Made by a program: the position numbers and the translations under genes
Source: RYN-230 sp036497945
GTDB lineage: Bacteria; Actinomycetota; Actinomycetes; Streptosporangiales; Streptosporangiaceae
Reading direction: 5' to 3'
NCBI GenBank assembly: GCA_036497945.1
Contig: DASXIN010000198.1
Location: 1-64,000 of the forward strand
DNA length: 64,000 nt
Notes under the pieces: generated by a model
The model's database searches: none
Told to the model about the DNA's origin: nothing
The model's input: the letters and a program-made list of their open reading frames with translations, nothing else
Shown: positions 33,526-44,094 of the stretch, one piece after another
Layout: every line of letters starts with the position of its first letter
Position numbering within the stretch: the stretch's first letter is position 1

Positions 33526-34769
33526 CCAGCCTGATCATCACCGCGCCGCGGGTCATTCCCGCCCTGCCTGGTTCCGGCGTTCTCGAACCCGGCTTCGTGC
33601 GGATCGCGGACGGCCGGATCAGCGAGGTTGGCCAGGGTAGGCCGCCCGGCCGCCCGGACCTGGAGCTGACCTCCGGGGTGCTCGTCCCCGGCCTGGTGGA
33701 TCTCCAGGTCAACGGCTACTTCGGCGTCGAGCTGATGGCCGCGGACCCGGATGGCTGGGCGGCCGTGGCGGCGGGGCTGCCCGGTACCGGGTGCACCGCG
33801 TTCCTGCCCACGTTCGTCACCGCGCCGGTGCCGCGGCTGGCCGACGCGCTGCGCCGCGCGGCCGGCTTCGCCGGGCGGCTGCCGGACCGCGGCGCGCGGG
33901 TGCTCGGTGTGCACCTGGAGGGGCCGTTCATCTCGCCTGCCCGGCGTGGCGCGCACAACCCAGACTGGATCATCCCGGCCAGCCCGGCGGCCGTCGCCGA
34001 GCTGCTGGCCGCGGGGGAGGGCCTGCTCCGGCTGGTCACGCTGGCCCCGGAGGTGGACGGCGGGATGACCGCCATCGGGCAGCTGACCGCGGCCGGGGTG
34101 CTGGTCAGCGTGGGGCACAGCGACGCGACCGCGGCCCAGGTGGCCGCGGCGGCCGGGGCCGGGGCGCGGATGGTCACCCACCTGTACGACGCGCAGCGGC
34201 CGCTGCACCACCGGGAACCGGGCGTGGTCGGCCAGGCGCTGGCCGACCCGCGGCTGACCAGCGGCCTGATCGCCGACCTGCACCACGTGTCGGCGGTGGC
34301 CTGCGCGGTCGCGTTCGCCGCCGCGCCCGGCCGGATCTGCCTGGTCACCGACGCCGCCGCGTGTGCGGGCCGGCCACCAGGCGAGTACCTGCTCGGCGGC
34401 GAGCGGATCGTGCTGTCGCCCGGCGACGGCGCGCCGCCGCGCCGCGCGAACGGCACGCTGGCCGGCTCGGTGCTGCGGCTGGACCGGGCCGTGGCCAACA
34501 TGGTCAGCACGGTGCTGGCCCGGGGGGACGACCCCCCGGAACCCCCCGATCGCCGCTTCGCGCCGAGCGGCGGCAGGCCGCCCGCCGCGGGCGACGGCAA
34601 CTCTGTCCTGGCCGCGGTGGTGGCCGCGGCGAGCCGGATCCCGGCCGACCTGATCGGGCGGCCCGATCTGGGCCGTTTGGCCCCCGGTGGCCCGGCCGAC
34701 CTGGTCTGGCTGGATGATGATCTGCGGACTGCCGCGACCTGGATCGAGGGTGAGAAGGTGTATCCGTGA
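33522..34769 (+). CDS. nagA: N-acetylglucosamine-6-phosphate deacetylase
   Basis: 415 residues, TTG start (TTGA overlap). Removes acetate from GlcNAc-6-P. Amidohydrolase signatures: GLVDLQVNGYFGVEL, LGVHLEGPFISPARRGAH with the metal glutamate, VSVGHSDATAAQ, THLYDAQRPLHHREPG and catalytic Asp in CLVTDAAA. An insert (GDDPPEPPDRRFAPSGGRPP) lies before the final helix, absent from typical members. Next gene supplies the following isomerase/deaminase step. Confidence 0.93.
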   Translation: MTSLIITAPRVIPALPGSGVLEPGFVRIADGRISEVGQGRPPGRPDLELTSGVLVPGLVDLQVNGYFGVELMAADPDGWAAVAAGLPGTGCTAFLPTFVTAPVPRLADALRRAAGFAGRLPDRGARVLGVHLEGPFISPARRGAHNPDWIIPASPAAVAELLAAGEGLLRLVTLAPEVDGGMTAIGQLTAAGVLVSVGHSDATAAQVAAAAGAGARMVTHLYDAQRPLHHREPGVVGQALADPRLTSGLIADLHHVSAVACAVAFAAAPGRICLVTDAAACAGRPPGEYLLGGERIVLSPGDGAPPRRANGTLAGSVLRLDRAVANMVSTVLARGDDPPEPPDRRFAPSGGRPPAAGDGNSVLAAVVAAASRIPADLIGRPDLGRLAPGGPADLVWLDDDLRTAATWIEGEKVYP

Positions 34770-35815
34770 CCGTGTCCCCGCCCACCGCGATGCGGACCGA
34801 GATCGAGCAGCAGCCGGCCGCGCTGCGCGCCACCCTGGACGCGCTGCTGCCCCGGGCGGCCGAGGCCGGCCAGCTCGCGGCCGGCCGCCGGCAGGTGCTG
34901 TTCATCGCCCGGGGCACCTCGGACAACGCCGCGGTGTACGGCAGCTACCTGCTCCAGGCGCACGCCGGAATGCTGGCCACGCTGGCCTCGCCGTCCATCG
35001 CCACCGAGTACCGCAGCCGGCTGGACCTGTCCGGGGTGCTCGCGGTGGCGCTGTCCCAGTCCGGGCAGACCGAGGAGATCGTCGAGACGCTGGGCTGGGC
35101 CCGGGACTGCGGCGCGGCCACGCTGGCCATCACCAACGGCGCCAGCTCCGCGCTGGCCGGGGTGGCCGACCTGGCTCTGGTCACCCGGGCCGGGCCGGAG
35201 CACGCGGTGCCGGCCACCAAGACGTTCACCACCCAGCTCGCCGCGCTGGCCGTGCTGGCCATCGGGCTGGGCGCCGGCCTGGACCCGGGCCAGCTGCGCA
35301 GCGTGCCGGACGAGATCGAGCGAATGCTGGCCAGCGGGCTCGACGAGATCCTGGACCCGATCGTCGCGGACCTGGACGGGGTGGCTGGCGTTGTGGTATC
35401 CGGGCGGGGCATGGCCTACGCGGCGGCGCTGGAGCTCGCGCTCAAGCTCAAGGAGGCGTGCTACCTGCACGCAATGGGACTGTCCTGGGCCGACCTGCTG
35501 CACGGCCCGATCGCGGTGGTGGACGCGGAGACCCCGGCCATCCTGCTGGCCGCCGACTCCGGGCCGGCTCTGCCGGGCACCATCGAGCTGGCCCGGCGGG
35601 TGGTCGAAGCCGGGGCGCGGGCCTACGCGATCGGCGGCGGCCCCGGGCTGGCCGCGGCGAGCAGCCGGGCCGTGCCCGGCCTGCCGCTGCCCGAGTGGCT
35701 GGCCCCGTTCGGCCTCATCGTGCCCGGGCAACTGCTGACCGAGGCGCTGTCCCGGCGGCTGGGCATCGACCCGGACAGCCCGCGCGGGCTCAGCAAAGTC
35801 ACCCAGACCACCTGA
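34766..35815 (+). CDS. SIS-domain aldose-ketose isomerase (NagB-II / GlmS C-terminal-like)
   Basis: 349 residues with two SIS sugar-isomerase domains: first with FIARGTSDNAAVYGSYLL and VALSQSGQTEEIVETLGWA, second with VVSGRGMAYAAALELALKLKEACYLHA and GPIAVVDAETPAI. It lacks the glutaminase domain of GlmS, so it most likely deaminates glucosamine-6-P to fructose-6-P (NagB-II). GTG start overlaps nagA stop. Confidence 0.88.
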   Translation: MTVSPPTAMRTEIEQQPAALRATLDALLPRAAEAGQLAAGRRQVLFIARGTSDNAAVYGSYLLQAHAGMLATLASPSIATEYRSRLDLSGVLAVALSQSGQTEEIVETLGWARDCGAATLAITNGASSALAGVADLALVTRAGPEHAVPATKTFTTQLAALAVLAIGLGAGLDPGQLRSVPDEIERMLASGLDEILDPIVADLDGVAGVVVSGRGMAYAAALELALKLKEACYLHAMGLSWADLLHGPIAVVDAETPAILLAADSGPALPGTIELARRVVEAGARAYAIGGGPGLAAASSRAVPGLPLPEWLAPFGLIVPGQLLTEALSRRLGIDPDSPRGLSKVTQTT

Positions 35816-36456
35816 TGGCCGGGCCCTTTGCCGCGGCCGTCTTCGACCTGGACGGCACGCTGATCGACAGCGAAGCGCGCAGCCGGGAGGCCTGGCTGCA
35901 CGTGTTCGAAACCCGTGGCCTGCCCGTCGACGAGGAGCTGATCCGCTCGTTCATCGGCCGCCGCGGCGTGGACATGCACGGCCTGCTGCTGGCCCGGCTG
36001 CCGGAGCACGACCCGGCCGAGCTGATGGCCGCGACGAACGCACACTTTCATGGCCCGGATCAGCCGCCGCTGCAGCCGCTGCCCGGTGCGGTGCGGCTGG
36101 TCCGCTCGATTGCCGCCGCAGGCGTCCCGCTGGGGCTGGTGACTTCGGCGGGCCGGCGTTATGCCGAAGAATCGCTGGTGGATCTGGGCGTTCGCGAACT
36201 GTTCGCCGTCGTGGTGACCGCGGAGGACGTAACGGCGGGCAAGCCGGATCCGGAGGGATACCGGGCCGCCTGCAGCGCGCTTGGCGTGGCCCCGGCGGCC
36301 ACGGTGGTGTTCGAGGACGCGCCGGCCGGCGTGGCCGCGGCCCAGGCGGCCGGCGCCTACTGCGTCGCGGTGACCACCTCACACGGCGCCGCTGACCTGG
36401 CCGCCGCCGACCGGGTGGTGCCCGACCTGGGCAGCGTCAGCTGGCCGCTGCGCTGA
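35815..36456 (+). CDS. HAD-superfamily phosphatase (beta-phosphoglucomutase-like)
   Basis: 213 residues. HAD motifs: FDLDGTLIDSE (nucleophile Asp), VTSAG, and the K of GKPDPEGY with FEDAPAGVAAA as the last acid. Cap-1 subgroup of sugar-phosphate phosphatases. ATG overlaps the SIS gene stop (TGATG), last gene of the amino-sugar operon. It stops one base before the convergent SDR gene ends. Confidence 0.9.
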   Translation: MAGPFAAAVFDLDGTLIDSEARSREAWLHVFETRGLPVDEELIRSFIGRRGVDMHGLLLARLPEHDPAELMAATNAHFHGPDQPPLQPLPGAVRLVRSIAAAGVPLGLVTSAGRRYAEESLVDLGVRELFAVVVTAEDVTAGKPDPEGYRAACSALGVAPAATVVFEDAPAGVAAAQAAGAYCVAVTTSHGAADLAAADRVVPDLGSVSWPLR

Positions 36457-36457
36457 G

Positions 36458-37213
36458 TCAGGTGCTGCGCCGGTAGACCTTGTGCTGGGCCGCCTGCGCG
36501 CGCGGCCGGAGCACCAGCAGATCCACGTTCACGTGCGGCGGCCGGGTGACCGCCCAGACCACGGTGTCGGCCACGTCGTCGGCGGTCAGCGGCTCGGCCA
36601 CGCCGGCGTACACCGCGGCCGCCTGGGCCGCGTCGCCGCGGAAGCGGTTGACCGCGAACTCGTCGGTGCGCACCATGCCGGGCGCGATCTCGATGATCCG
36701 GAGCGGCTGGTCGTACAGCTCCAGCCGCAGCGTTTCGGCGATGGCGTGCTCGGCGTGCTTGGCCGCGACATACCCACCGCCGCCCTCGTAGGAGATGAGC
36801 CCGGCGGTGGAGCCCATCAGCACGATCGTGCCCGCCCCGCTGCCGATCAGCTTGGCCAGCAGGGCCTGGGTGACGTGCAGCGTGCCGAGCACGTTGACGT
36901 CGTACATGGCCTGCCAGTCGGCCGGGTCGCTGTCCGCCACGGTCTCCGCGCCGAACGCCCCGCCCGCGTTGTTCACCAGCACGTCGCAGCGGTCCAGGTC
37001 GTCGGCGAACGCCTGGACCGCGTCGCGGTCGGTCACGTCGAGCAGGGCCGGGTCGGCCTGACCGCCGTCGTCGCGGATCCGCCGGGCCAGGGCCTCGGTC
37101 CGGTCCGCCCGCCGGGCGGCCAGCACGACGTGGTAGCCGGCCTGGGCCAGCTTCACCGCGGTCGCCGCGCCGATCCCGCTGCTCGCCCCGGTGACCACCG
37201 CGACTGGTTGCAT
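36458..37213 (-). CDS. Short-chain dehydrogenase/reductase
   Basis: 251 residues from ATG 37211-37213 (GGAAGG upstream). Classical SDR: TGASSGIG cofactor motif, DVLVNNAGGAFG, catalytic Ser in MGSTAGL, YVAAK for the Tyr/Lys pair, and APGMVRTDEFAVNRFRGD. The FAVNRFRGD end is typical of YdfG/SDR-family serine or hydroxy-acid dehydrogenases. No substrate clue from neighbours. Confidence 0.9.
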   Translation of the reverse strand: MQPVAVVTGASSGIGAATAVKLAQAGYHVVLAARRADRTEALARRIRDDGGQADPALLDVTDRDAVQAFADDLDRCDVLVNNAGGAFGAETVADSDPADWQAMYDVNVLGTLHVTQALLAKLIGSGAGTIVLMGSTAGLISYEGGGGYVAAKHAEHAIAETLRLELYDQPLRIIEIAPGMVRTDEFAVNRFRGDAAQAAAVYAGVAEPLTADDVADTVVWAVTRPPHVNVDLLVLRPRAQAAQHKVYRRST

Positions 37214-37280
37214 GTGCCCGCCTTCCGCGCTCGGCTGCTCCGATGCGATTCTGCCGTACCCGGTCTGATCTTCGGGCAAC

Positions 37281-38351
37281 TCATCGCTGCGCCCGTGCGG
37301 CGTGGTCGGCTGTCCAGCTGACCAGGTCTGCCGCGGACTGGGTGTTGATCACGCGTTCGGCCGGGATGCCGAACCTGTCCGCCCGGGTGGTGCCGTTGCC
37401 CAGCCAGTCCAGCTGCCCGGGCGCGTGCGCGTCGGTGTCGATGGCGAACACGCAGCCGGCCTCGATAGCCAGCCGGAGCAGCCGGCCTGGCGGGTCCCGG
37501 CGTTCCGGCCGGCAGTTGATCTCGACCGCGACGCCGTGCTCGCGGCACGCGCCGAACACCGCGTCCGGGTCGAATTCGGATTCCGGCCGGCACCGCCCGT
37601 AGAGCAGCCGGCCGGTGCAGTGCCCCAGCACGTCCATCTGCGGGTTGCTGATCGCGGTGACCATCCGCTCGGTCATCGGCCCGGCGGGCATCCGCAGCTT
37701 GGAGTGCACGCTGGCCACCACCACGTCCAGCCGGGCCAGCAGATCCTCCCGCTGGTCGAGGGCGCCGTCCTCGAGGATGTCCACCTCGATCCCGGTCAGG
37801 ATGCGGAACGGGGCCAGCTCCGCGTTGAGCTGGCCGATCAGGTCGAGCTGGCGGAGCAGCCGGTCGGCGGACAGGCCGTTGGCCACGGTCAGCCGGGGTG
37901 AGTGGTCGGTCAGCGCGATCCACTCGTGGCCCAGGCGGCGCGCGGCATCGGCCATCTCCTCGGGTGGGCTGCCGCCATCCGACCAGTCCGAGTGGGTGTG
38001 ACAGTCGCCGCGCAGCGCGGCCCGCAGGCCGGTCATCGGCCTGGCTCCCGGGCCGGCTGCCTCGTCGGCCGGCGCCTCGGCCAGCAGCGTGGTCAGGTAG
38101 GCCGGCTGCTGCCCGGCCGCGGCCTGCGTGATGACCTCGGCGGTGGTGGCGCCGATGCCGGGCAGCGAGCGCAGCGTCCCGTCCCGGACCCGCTGGGCCA
38201 GCTCGGCCGCGGGCAGCTCGCGGGCCACCTGCGCGGCCCGGCGGAAGGCCCGCACCCGGTAGGTGGGGGCCCCGGCCCGTTCCAGCTGGAACGCGATCTC
38301 GCGCAGTGCGTCTACCGGATCCACCTGCCCACCAATACCCGAGCCGGCCAC
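37281..38351 (-). CDS. PHP-domain protein with helix-hairpin-helix region (PolX C-terminal-like)
   Basis: 356 residues, GTG start. The first ~90 residues resemble the helix-hairpin-helix part of family X polymerases (AFRRAAQVARELP...LRSLPGIGATTAEVI). The rest is a PHP phosphoesterase: GDCHTHSDWSDGG, WIALTDHSPRL, GIEVDILEDG, ASVHSKLRMP, LGHCTGRLL, AIDTDAHAPGQLDW. It lacks a nucleotidyltransferase domain, so it acts as nuclease/phosphatase rather than polymerase; DNA repair is likely. Confidence 0.85.
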   Translation of the reverse strand: MAGSGIGGQVDPVDALREIAFQLERAGAPTYRVRAFRRAAQVARELPAAELAQRVRDGTLRSLPGIGATTAEVITQAAAGQQPAYLTTLLAEAPADEAAGPGARPMTGLRAALRGDCHTHSDWSDGGSPPEEMADAARRLGHEWIALTDHSPRLTVANGLSADRLLRQLDLIGQLNAELAPFRILTGIEVDILEDGALDQREDLLARLDVVVASVHSKLRMPAGPMTERMVTAISNPQMDVLGHCTGRLLYGRCRPESEFDPDAVFGACREHGVAVEINCRPERRDPPGRLLRLAIEAGCVFAIDTDAHAPGQLDWLGNGTTRADRFGIPAERVINTQSAADLVSWTADHAARAQR

Positions 38352-38380
38352 TCTCGCGCCACCCGGGGTGGGTGTCTAAA

Positions 38381-38428
38381 CTTGAGTCATTCCTTGTCTT
38401 GAGCCGTTCGCGTTTAAGTCGGTAGGTT
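38381..38428 (+). promoter_or_regulatory. furA promoter and candidate FurA operator
   Basis: A/T-richer stretch with CTTGAG at 38381-38386 and again at 38398-38403. TTGAGC (38399-38404), an 18-base spacer and TAGGTT (38423-38428) would start transcription at about the furA ATG, i.e. a leaderless message, in keeping with no ribosome site before that ATG. The CTTGAGTCATTCC region resembles AT-rich FurA-bound sites known upstream of furA-katG in mycobacteria. Confidence 0.5.
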
Positions 38429-38435
38429 TGGTTTC

Positions 38436-38882
38436 ATGACCGCAGCCCCGACCTCGACCGGCGCGGCCGAGTTGCGCAGTGCCGGTCTGCGGGTGACGGC
38501 GGCCCGTGTCGCGTTGCTGGAGACCGTCCGGGACGGTGACCATCTCGGCGTCGAGGCGATCACCGCCGGGGTGCGCGATCGGGTCGGCCAGGTCTCGCTG
38601 CAAGCCGTGTATGACGCGCTGAACGCGCTCGCCGCGGCCGGACTGGTCCGCCGCATCGAACCGGCCGGCAGCCCGGCCCGGTACGAGGGGCGGCTCCGGG
38701 ACAACCACCACCACGTCGTGTGCCGGTCGTGCGGCGCCGTCGCTGACGTCGACTGCGCGGTCGGCCAGGCGCCCTGCCTGACTCCGTCCGACGACCACGG
38801 CTTCTCGGTCGACGAAGCCGAGGTCACCCACTGGGGCCTGTGCCCCGGCTGCTCCACCGCCCGCAACTCCTGGGCACCGTGA
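38436..38882 (+). CDS. furA: Fur-family peroxide-sensing repressor FurA
   Basis: 148 residues. Winged-helix DNA-binding half (LRVTAARVALLETV...VSLQAVYDALNALAAAGLVRR) and metal-binding half with NHHHVVCRSCGAVADVDC, and CPGC near the C terminus for structural zinc. Immediately precedes katG (25 bases), the classical furA-katG arrangement in which the repressor controls the catalase-peroxidase and itself. Confidence 0.93.
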   Translation: MTAAPTSTGAAELRSAGLRVTAARVALLETVRDGDHLGVEAITAGVRDRVGQVSLQAVYDALNALAAAGLVRRIEPAGSPARYEGRLRDNHHHVVCRSCGAVADVDCAVGQAPCLTPSDDHGFSVDEAEVTHWGLCPGCSTARNSWAP

Positions 38883-38907
38883 TCCGCCCTCATCCGGAAG
38901 GATTCCC

Positions 38908-41136
<2,229 letters not shown>

Positions 41137-41145
41137 CCCGGACGT

Positions 41146-41176
41146 CCAGGCCGGCTGGCCAGCCCAGCCGGCCTGG
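41146..41176. terminator. Bidirectional hairpin between katG and the DinB gene
   Basis: CCAGGCCGGCTG and CAGCCGGCCTGG form a perfect 12-bp stem around a 7-base loop in the 59-base gap between two convergent genes. No U tract on either side. Confidence 0.7.
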
Positions 41177-41195
41177 AACGCATTCCGGGCCTCGG

Positions 41196-41729
41196 CTAGC
41201 CCATCGACTTGGCGCCGTCCAGCGACTCGCGGATGATGTCGGCGTGCCCGGCGTGCTGCGCGGTCTCGGCCAGCACGTGCAGCAGCACCCGGCGGGCGGA
41301 CCAGCTCGCGCCGCGCTCGAACCAGGGCGTCTCGGGCAGCGGCTGGGTCGTGTCCAGGTCAGGCAGCGTGGCGATCACCTCGGCGGTCTCCTGGGCGACC
41401 TGCTCGTAGGCCTGCAGCAGCCCGGCCAGCGTCTCGCCTTCCACCATGCGGAACCCGGTCATCCAGTGCGCCACGTCGGTCCCGTCCCAGCTCATCGCGG
41501 CCGGGCCGTCCTGGATGAACCGGATCCAGCGCCGTTCGGTGATCGAGACGTGCTTGATGAGGCCGCCAATGGACAGTTCGCTCGCGGTAGTCCGCCGCGC
41601 GGCCTGCTCGTCGGTCAGGTCACGGGCGGTGAGCCGCAGGAAGTGGCGCTGCTTGGCCACCGCGGCCAGCAGGTCGGCTCGTTCGCCGGTCAGCACGCTC
41701 TGCGTGCCGGGTGCGCTGGTTTCAGACAT
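41196..41729 (-). CDS. DinB-family (DUF664) protein
   Basis: 177 residues, four-helix bundle of the DinB/YfiT type: LTARDLTDEQAARRT, IGGLIKHVSITERRWIRF (first His ligand) and LLHVLAETAQHAGHADIIRESLDG (two more His ligands). In this clan such enzymes are metal- and thiol-dependent S-transferases, including mycothiol-dependent ones; which thiol is used here is not shown. Confidence 0.9.
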   Translation of the reverse strand: MSETSAPGTQSVLTGERADLLAAVAKQRHFLRLTARDLTDEQAARRTTASELSIGGLIKHVSITERRWIRFIQDGPAAMSWDGTDVAHWMTGFRMVEGETLAGLLQAYEQVAQETAEVIATLPDLDTTQPLPETPWFERGASWSARRVLLHVLAETAQHAGHADIIRESLDGAKSMG

Positions 41730-41936
41730 GGTGGCTCTCCCTCCGGCCCTGCGGGCTGTTACTCAGCACGTTACGGCCTGGTGCTGACGGTCCCGGGACC
41801 CCGGGTACCGGGCAGATGCAGAGCCCGCGCAGAAGCGCTGCCAACGGTCAGCAGAATGCTCCGGGGCACCGTGGGCAGAGTGCAGCCCTGAACGCCGGCG
41901 GGCCCGCCGCCGGCCGGGAGAAAAGAGGAGACCGCC

Positions 41937-42266
41937 GTGACTGGCACCGTGATCGCCAACTTCCCCATCATCGCCCTGATCGTGCTGGGCATCGTCGGGG
42001 TGCCGTTGTGGATCACCTTCAAGCACCCGCACCGGCAGCCCGACTACGCCGAGTCCCGTGCCTACTTCCGGGCCAAGGAAGCGGCCGAGCCGCACGTCAG
42101 CGAGTTCGTGCCGGCCACCCCGGTGGCCGCGGTGGACGGGCTGACCGTGGCCCGGCGGCACCTGGCCCCGTACCGGGTGGTGCCCGGCCGCCGGCACGCG
42201 GCCGAGCCAGCCGTGCGCACGCACACCCGGACCGGGCAGCCCGCCGGGGCCAGCGAGACCCGGTGA
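41937..42266 (+). CDS. Small single-pass membrane protein of unknown function
   Basis: 109 residues, GTG with GAGGAG upstream. An N-terminal helix (ANFPIIALIVLGIVGVPLWITF) is followed by a basic cytosolic-looking tail rich in His/Arg. No family recognised. A strong inverted repeat lies 33 bases after the stop. Confidence 0.6.
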   Translation: MTGTVIANFPIIALIVLGIVGVPLWITFKHPHRQPDYAESRAYFRAKEAAEPHVSEFVPATPVAAVDGLTVARRHLAPYRVVPGRRHAAEPAVRTHTRTGQPAGASETR

Positions 42267-42299
42267 CCCCCGGCGAGCGGGGGAAGTAAGCGCGCCCAC

Positions 42300-42335
42300 C
42301 GAGGCGGCGAGAACCACGAGGTTCTCGCCGCCTCG
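42300..42335 (+). terminator. Perfect 16-bp hairpin with tetraloop
   Basis: CGAGGCGGCGAGAACC pairs exactly with GGTTCTCGCCGCCTCG around the loop ACGA. It follows the small membrane protein and ends 12 bases before the HAD gene's GTG, so it is either the terminator of the former or a structured leader of the latter. Confidence 0.65.
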
Positions 42336-42347
42336 TACCATCGGGGT

Positions 42348-43004
42348 GTGCTGCGTGGCGTGATAACTGACTGGGGCGGCGTACTGACCGGCCCGCTGCT
42401 GGACACGGTGCGGGCATGGATCGCCGCCGACGACATCGACTTCGACAGCTACCTCGCGGTGATGCGGCCCTGGGTGAGCGCCGCCTACCAGTCCAGCCAC
42501 GAGATCAACCCGATCCACGCGCTGGAGCGCGGCGAGTGCACCGACGCCGAGTTCGAGCGGCTGCTCGCGGCGCAGATGGTCCGCCGCGACGGCACGCCGG
42601 TCCCGGCCGAGGGGCTGCTGGACCGGATGTTCGCCGCGACCGTGCTCAGCCAGCCCATGCTCGACCTGCTCCGCCAGCTGCGCGCGGCTGGCGTGCGTAC
42701 CGCGCTGCTGTCCAACTCGTGGGGTGTCACCGGCTACCCGAGCCACCTGTTCCCCGAGCTGTTCGACGCGGTGGTCATCTCGGCCGAGGTGGGCATGCGC
42801 AAGCCGGAGGAGCGCATCTTCCGGCACGCCGCGCAGCTGCTCGGGCTGGCCCCCGACGAGTGCGCGTTCGTGGACGATATCGAGGCTAACGTGCTGGCCG
42901 CCGAGGCGCTCGGGATGACCGGGGTCTGGCACACCGACCCGGTGGAAACCGTCACCCGGCTCGGTGCGCTGGTTGGGCTGCCCACCGGGGACACGCTGCC
43001 CTAG
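42348..43004 (+). CDS. HAD-superfamily hydrolase (subfamily IA, epoxide-hydrolase N-domain-like)
   Basis: 218 residues, GTG start. Motif I TDWGGVLTGPL, motif II LLSNSWG, motif III KPEERIFRHAAQLLGLAP and motif IV FVDDIEANVLAAEALGM. The DWGGV variant of motif I is usual in this subgroup. Phosphatase of unknown substrate. The nine-base gap to vsr suggests co-transcription. Confidence 0.85.
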   Translation: MLRGVITDWGGVLTGPLLDTVRAWIAADDIDFDSYLAVMRPWVSAAYQSSHEINPIHALERGECTDAEFERLLAAQMVRRDGTPVPAEGLLDRMFAATVLSQPMLDLLRQLRAAGVRTALLSNSWGVTGYPSHLFPELFDAVVISAEVGMRKPEERIFRHAAQLLGLAPDECAFVDDIEANVLAAEALGMTGVWHTDPVETVTRLGALVGLPTGDTLP

Positions 43005-43013
43005 CCTGAGCCA

Positions 43014-43469
43014 GTGGCTGACTACCCGAGCCCGTCCAGCCCAGGACGCTCGGCCAACATGCGGGCCATCCGGCGCACCGGGACCAAGCCGGAGCTCGCC
43101 TTGCGCAGCGCGCTGCACCGGCAGGGCTACCGGTTCCGCAAGGACTACCGGCTCGACCTGGACGGCGGCGCCCGGGTCCGGCCGGACATCGCGTTCACCG
43201 CGCGCCGGGTGGCCGTGTTCGTGGACGGCTGCTTCTGGCACGTCTGCCCGGAACACGGCCGCGACCCGGCGGTCAACGAGTGGTACTGGGCGCCCAAGCT
43301 GCGCCGCAACATCGAGCGGGACCGGGCCGCGGACGCCGCGCTGGCCGCGGCGGGCTGGCAGGTGGTCCGGGTGTGGGAACATGAATCGCTGGACGCGGCG
43401 ATCGCCGCCGTGGTCGCGGCCCTGGGTGGCAGACTTGCCCGCAGGGCAGCACCGGACAGCACGGGCTGA
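43014..43469 (+). CDS. vsr: Very-short-patch repair endonuclease Vsr
   Basis: 151 residues, GTG start. Vsr signatures: NMRAIRRTGTKPELALRSAL, RPDIAFTARRVAVFVDGCFWHVCPEH (active-site Asp and zinc/phosphate His/Cys), WYWAPKLRRNIERD, and a final AGWQVVRVWEHE. Nicks next to T in T:G mismatches produced by deamination of 5-methylcytosine. Vsr genes normally sit beside a cytosine methylase; none is in the window. Confidence 0.93.
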   Translation: MADYPSPSSPGRSANMRAIRRTGTKPELALRSALHRQGYRFRKDYRLDLDGGARVRPDIAFTARRVAVFVDGCFWHVCPEHGRDPAVNEWYWAPKLRRNIERDRAADAALAAAGWQVVRVWEHESLDAAIAAVVAALGGRLARRAAPDSTG

Positions 43470-43492
43470 CCGCACCTTTCATCGGGGACAAC

Positions 43493-43993
43493 ATGATGCG
43501 CGTCTACCTGCCGGCCACTGTCCGCACGCTGGCCGACGTTCTGCGCGACGGCGAAGCAGGCCCGGCGCCGGTCCGGGCGTTCGCGGTAACCCCCGCGCTA
43601 CGCGAGTCGTACGCCAGCGGTGACCTGGAAGAACTCGAGTACGTGGCGATGCTGCACGCGGCCCGGGCGTCGTTGCGGCTGCTGCTGGCCGACCCCGGCG
43701 CGCCGCGTCGCCGGGTGGTGCTGGCCGCCGACGTGCCGGATGATCAGGTCGATGCCAAGGGCGGCTTCGACGAGCCGACCCTGGTTCAGGTGTCCGGGCC
43801 GGTCCCGCTGGCCCGGGTGGCGTCCGGGCAAATCGACGACCTGGTCGCGGTCGAGGACATCGGGGCCGCGGCGGCCGCGCTGCCCGCGGCCGACGCCGGC
43901 GATGACGACGCGAAGTTCCTGGTGGACAGCGCGGAAGGGCACGAGCTGCTCTGGTACGCGACCCAGGAACTCCGCTACGTCGAGGAAGAGTAA
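43493..43993 (+). CDS. DUF6912 family protein
   Basis: 166 residues beginning MMRVYLPATVRTLADVLRDG, then FAVTPALRESYASGDLEELE and RRVVLAADVPDDQVD. This matches a conserved actinobacterial family of unknown function. Acidic C terminus (YVEEE). ATG at 43493 or 43496. Confidence 0.85.
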   Translation: MMRVYLPATVRTLADVLRDGEAGPAPVRAFAVTPALRESYASGDLEELEYVAMLHAARASLRLLLADPGAPRRRVVLAADVPDDQVDAKGGFDEPTLVQVSGPVPLARVASGQIDDLVAVEDIGAAAAALPAADAGDDDAKFLVDSAEGHELLWYATQELRYVEEE

Positions 43994-44002
43994 CCCCGCC
44001 CA

Positions 44003-44040
44003 CCCCGAACGGCCCCGAACGGCCCGGAACGGCCCCGACG
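44003..44040. repeat. 10-bp tandem repeat, about four copies
   Basis: CCCCGAACGG-type units in near-perfect 10-base phase, between the DUF6912 stop and the PadR operator. Helical-turn spacing could matter for protein binding, but simple slippage explains it equally. Confidence 0.7.
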
Positions 44041-44065
44041 ACCGCGCACCGGCTTGCCCTGGTGA

Positions 44066-44092
44066 GTTAGCCTAACCTAGGTTAGGCTAACC
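44066..44092 (+). promoter_or_regulatory. 26-bp palindromic operator containing an IdeR/DtxR-like iron box
   Basis: Bases 44066-44091 form a perfect palindrome with half-site GTTAGCCTAACCT. Bases 44078-44092 (TAGGTTAGGCTAACC) match the core of the IdeR/DmdR consensus TTAGGTTAGGCTAACCTAA, and by symmetry a second overlapping box lies on the other strand. It ends three bases before the padR GTG, so bound protein would block transcription. The regulator could be IdeR/DmdR (iron) or PadR itself. Confidence 0.75.
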
Positions 44093-44094
44093 CC

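Noticed and set aside
41730..41936. Possible extra small gene between the DinB gene and the membrane protein
   Set aside because: Short frames here lack ribosome sites and recognisable patterns; it is more likely promoter sequence.
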